A stretch of 32,444 nt of DNA, from assembly GCA_021793275.1 (NCBI GenBank), contig JAJYTC010000034.1, forward strand, positions 1 through 32,444. The letters are read 5' to 3'. Within the stretch, counting starts at the first letter, position 1. Each line of letters opens with the position of its first letter. This document shows, piece after piece, positions 32,061 to 32,444 of this stretch. Below the pieces are notes generated by a model that saw only the letters and a program-made list of their open reading frames with translations, was not told the origin of the DNA and did no database searches. This DNA is from Deltaproteobacteria bacterium (lineage in GTDB: Bacteria; Desulfobacterota; Syntrophobacteria; Syntrophobacterales; Syntrophobacteraceae). Both the position numbers and the translations under genes were made by a program.

Positions 32061-32444
32061 ATGGACATCGCCAAATTCTATTTGTACATCGTTGTAAGCT
32101 TACTGATGATTATTTATCACTTGGGGAGTCCAATTGTTCACGCCGGTCAAGCTGACTTAATTAACTCACTACAGACTACATTAAATAATTTTAATAAGAC
32201 ACTCCCTAAGATGGTGAATGGACAGACCAGAGTAGATTCAACCCTGATTGGCCCAGGTTTAAGATTAACATTTTTTTACACATTTATTAAGTATAATTCC
32301 ACAGAGTTCGATTCATCCAAATTATTTGCTGAGAAGGCACCTATACTCCGTAAGGGTATGTGTAGCGATCCTTATTGGAAGAGGATTCTTGAAGGTGGCT
32401 TTACTATAGACTATTACTATCGCGGCAAAGATTGGAGATCGGAA
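32061..32444 (+). CDS. exported protein, truncated by the window end
   Basis: The frame is open from the ATG at 32061 to the last base (128 codons). It begins with a signal peptide (MDIAKFYLYIVVSLLMIIYH, cleavage likely after VHA) and continues QADLINSLQTTLNNFNKTLP, RVDSTLIGPGLRLTFFYTFI and GGFTIDYYYRGKDWRSE. The order (KxLPxMVN, a RxDST..GPG..LTFxYT block, a single cysteine, then a YYY-GKDW strand) recalls a group of small exported proteins of unknown function common in Gram-negative bacteria, but I cannot name it. AAGGG precedes the ATG. It is clearly AT-richer than the housekeeping genes, which suggests a recent arrival. The third position in a run with the J-domain gene suggests one operon. 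Confidence 0.75.
   Translation, partial: MDIAKFYLYIVVSLLMIIYHLGSPIVHAGQADLINSLQTTLNNFNKTLPKMVNGQTRVDSTLIGPGLRLTFFYTFIKYNSTEFDSSKLFAEKAPILRKGMCSDPYWKRILEGGFTIDYYYRGKDWRSE

Overview
The window looks like part of a Gram-negative chromosome from the Desulfobacterota (old Deltaproteobacteria), possibly a Syntrophobacter-like lineage. The main reason is the gene order lysS, lolC, lolD, bamA, skp, lpxD, fabZ, lpxA, lpxI, Gfo/Idh, lpxB, together with an AhpF-like thioredoxin reductase and an ispD/ispF/cysS block next to rnpB. The taxon is an inference from gene content and order; no search was possible.

Positions 1-1320 hold a solitary HicB-like antitoxin and phoU on the plus strand. Positions 1396-20928 are a dense housekeeping stretch, almost all on the minus strand. 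It encodes an AhpF-like disulfide reductase, CysS, IspF and IspD (one-base overlap), the RNase P RNA with its own promoter, a DUF374 acyltransferase, shikimate kinase (plus strand), and a long envelope block. That block makes the outer membrane: LpxA, FabZ, LpxD, LpxI and LpxB build lipid A from UDP-GlcNAc and 3-hydroxyacyl-ACP, BamA and Skp insert outer-membrane proteins, and LolC/LolD release lipoproteins. Its most unusual gene is a single reading frame joining LpxI to a Gfo/Idh/MocA oxidoreductase. A 59-aa two-helix membrane protein with a strong ribosome site sits upstream of lysS.

Positions 21246-29227 are an integrated mobile element in a tRNA-Arg(TCT) gene. A 36-bp perfect direct repeat of the tRNA 3' half (21272-21307 and 29192-29227) marks its ends, and a second, 27-bp perfect repeat lies just inside each end. 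The cargo is entirely on the minus strand: tyrosine integrase with zinc ribbon, a 267-aa unknown, an AlpA-like HTH protein, a primase and a RepA-type helicase split into two overlapping frames, a cluster of ten GTTTAC repeats that could be a replication origin, two zinc-binding proteins, a small serine recombinase and an excisionase-like HTH protein. No capsid, tail, packaging or conjugation genes are present, so it resembles a small self-replicating island or phage satellite.

Positions 29228-32444 are accessory DNA on the plus strand: a relic resembling the element's left end, one small unknown gene, about 700 bp without a credible gene that contains a striking cluster of alternating purine-pyrimidine tracts, then a good promoter followed by a secreted acidic protein, a membrane-anchored J-domain protein and an exported protein cut by the window end.
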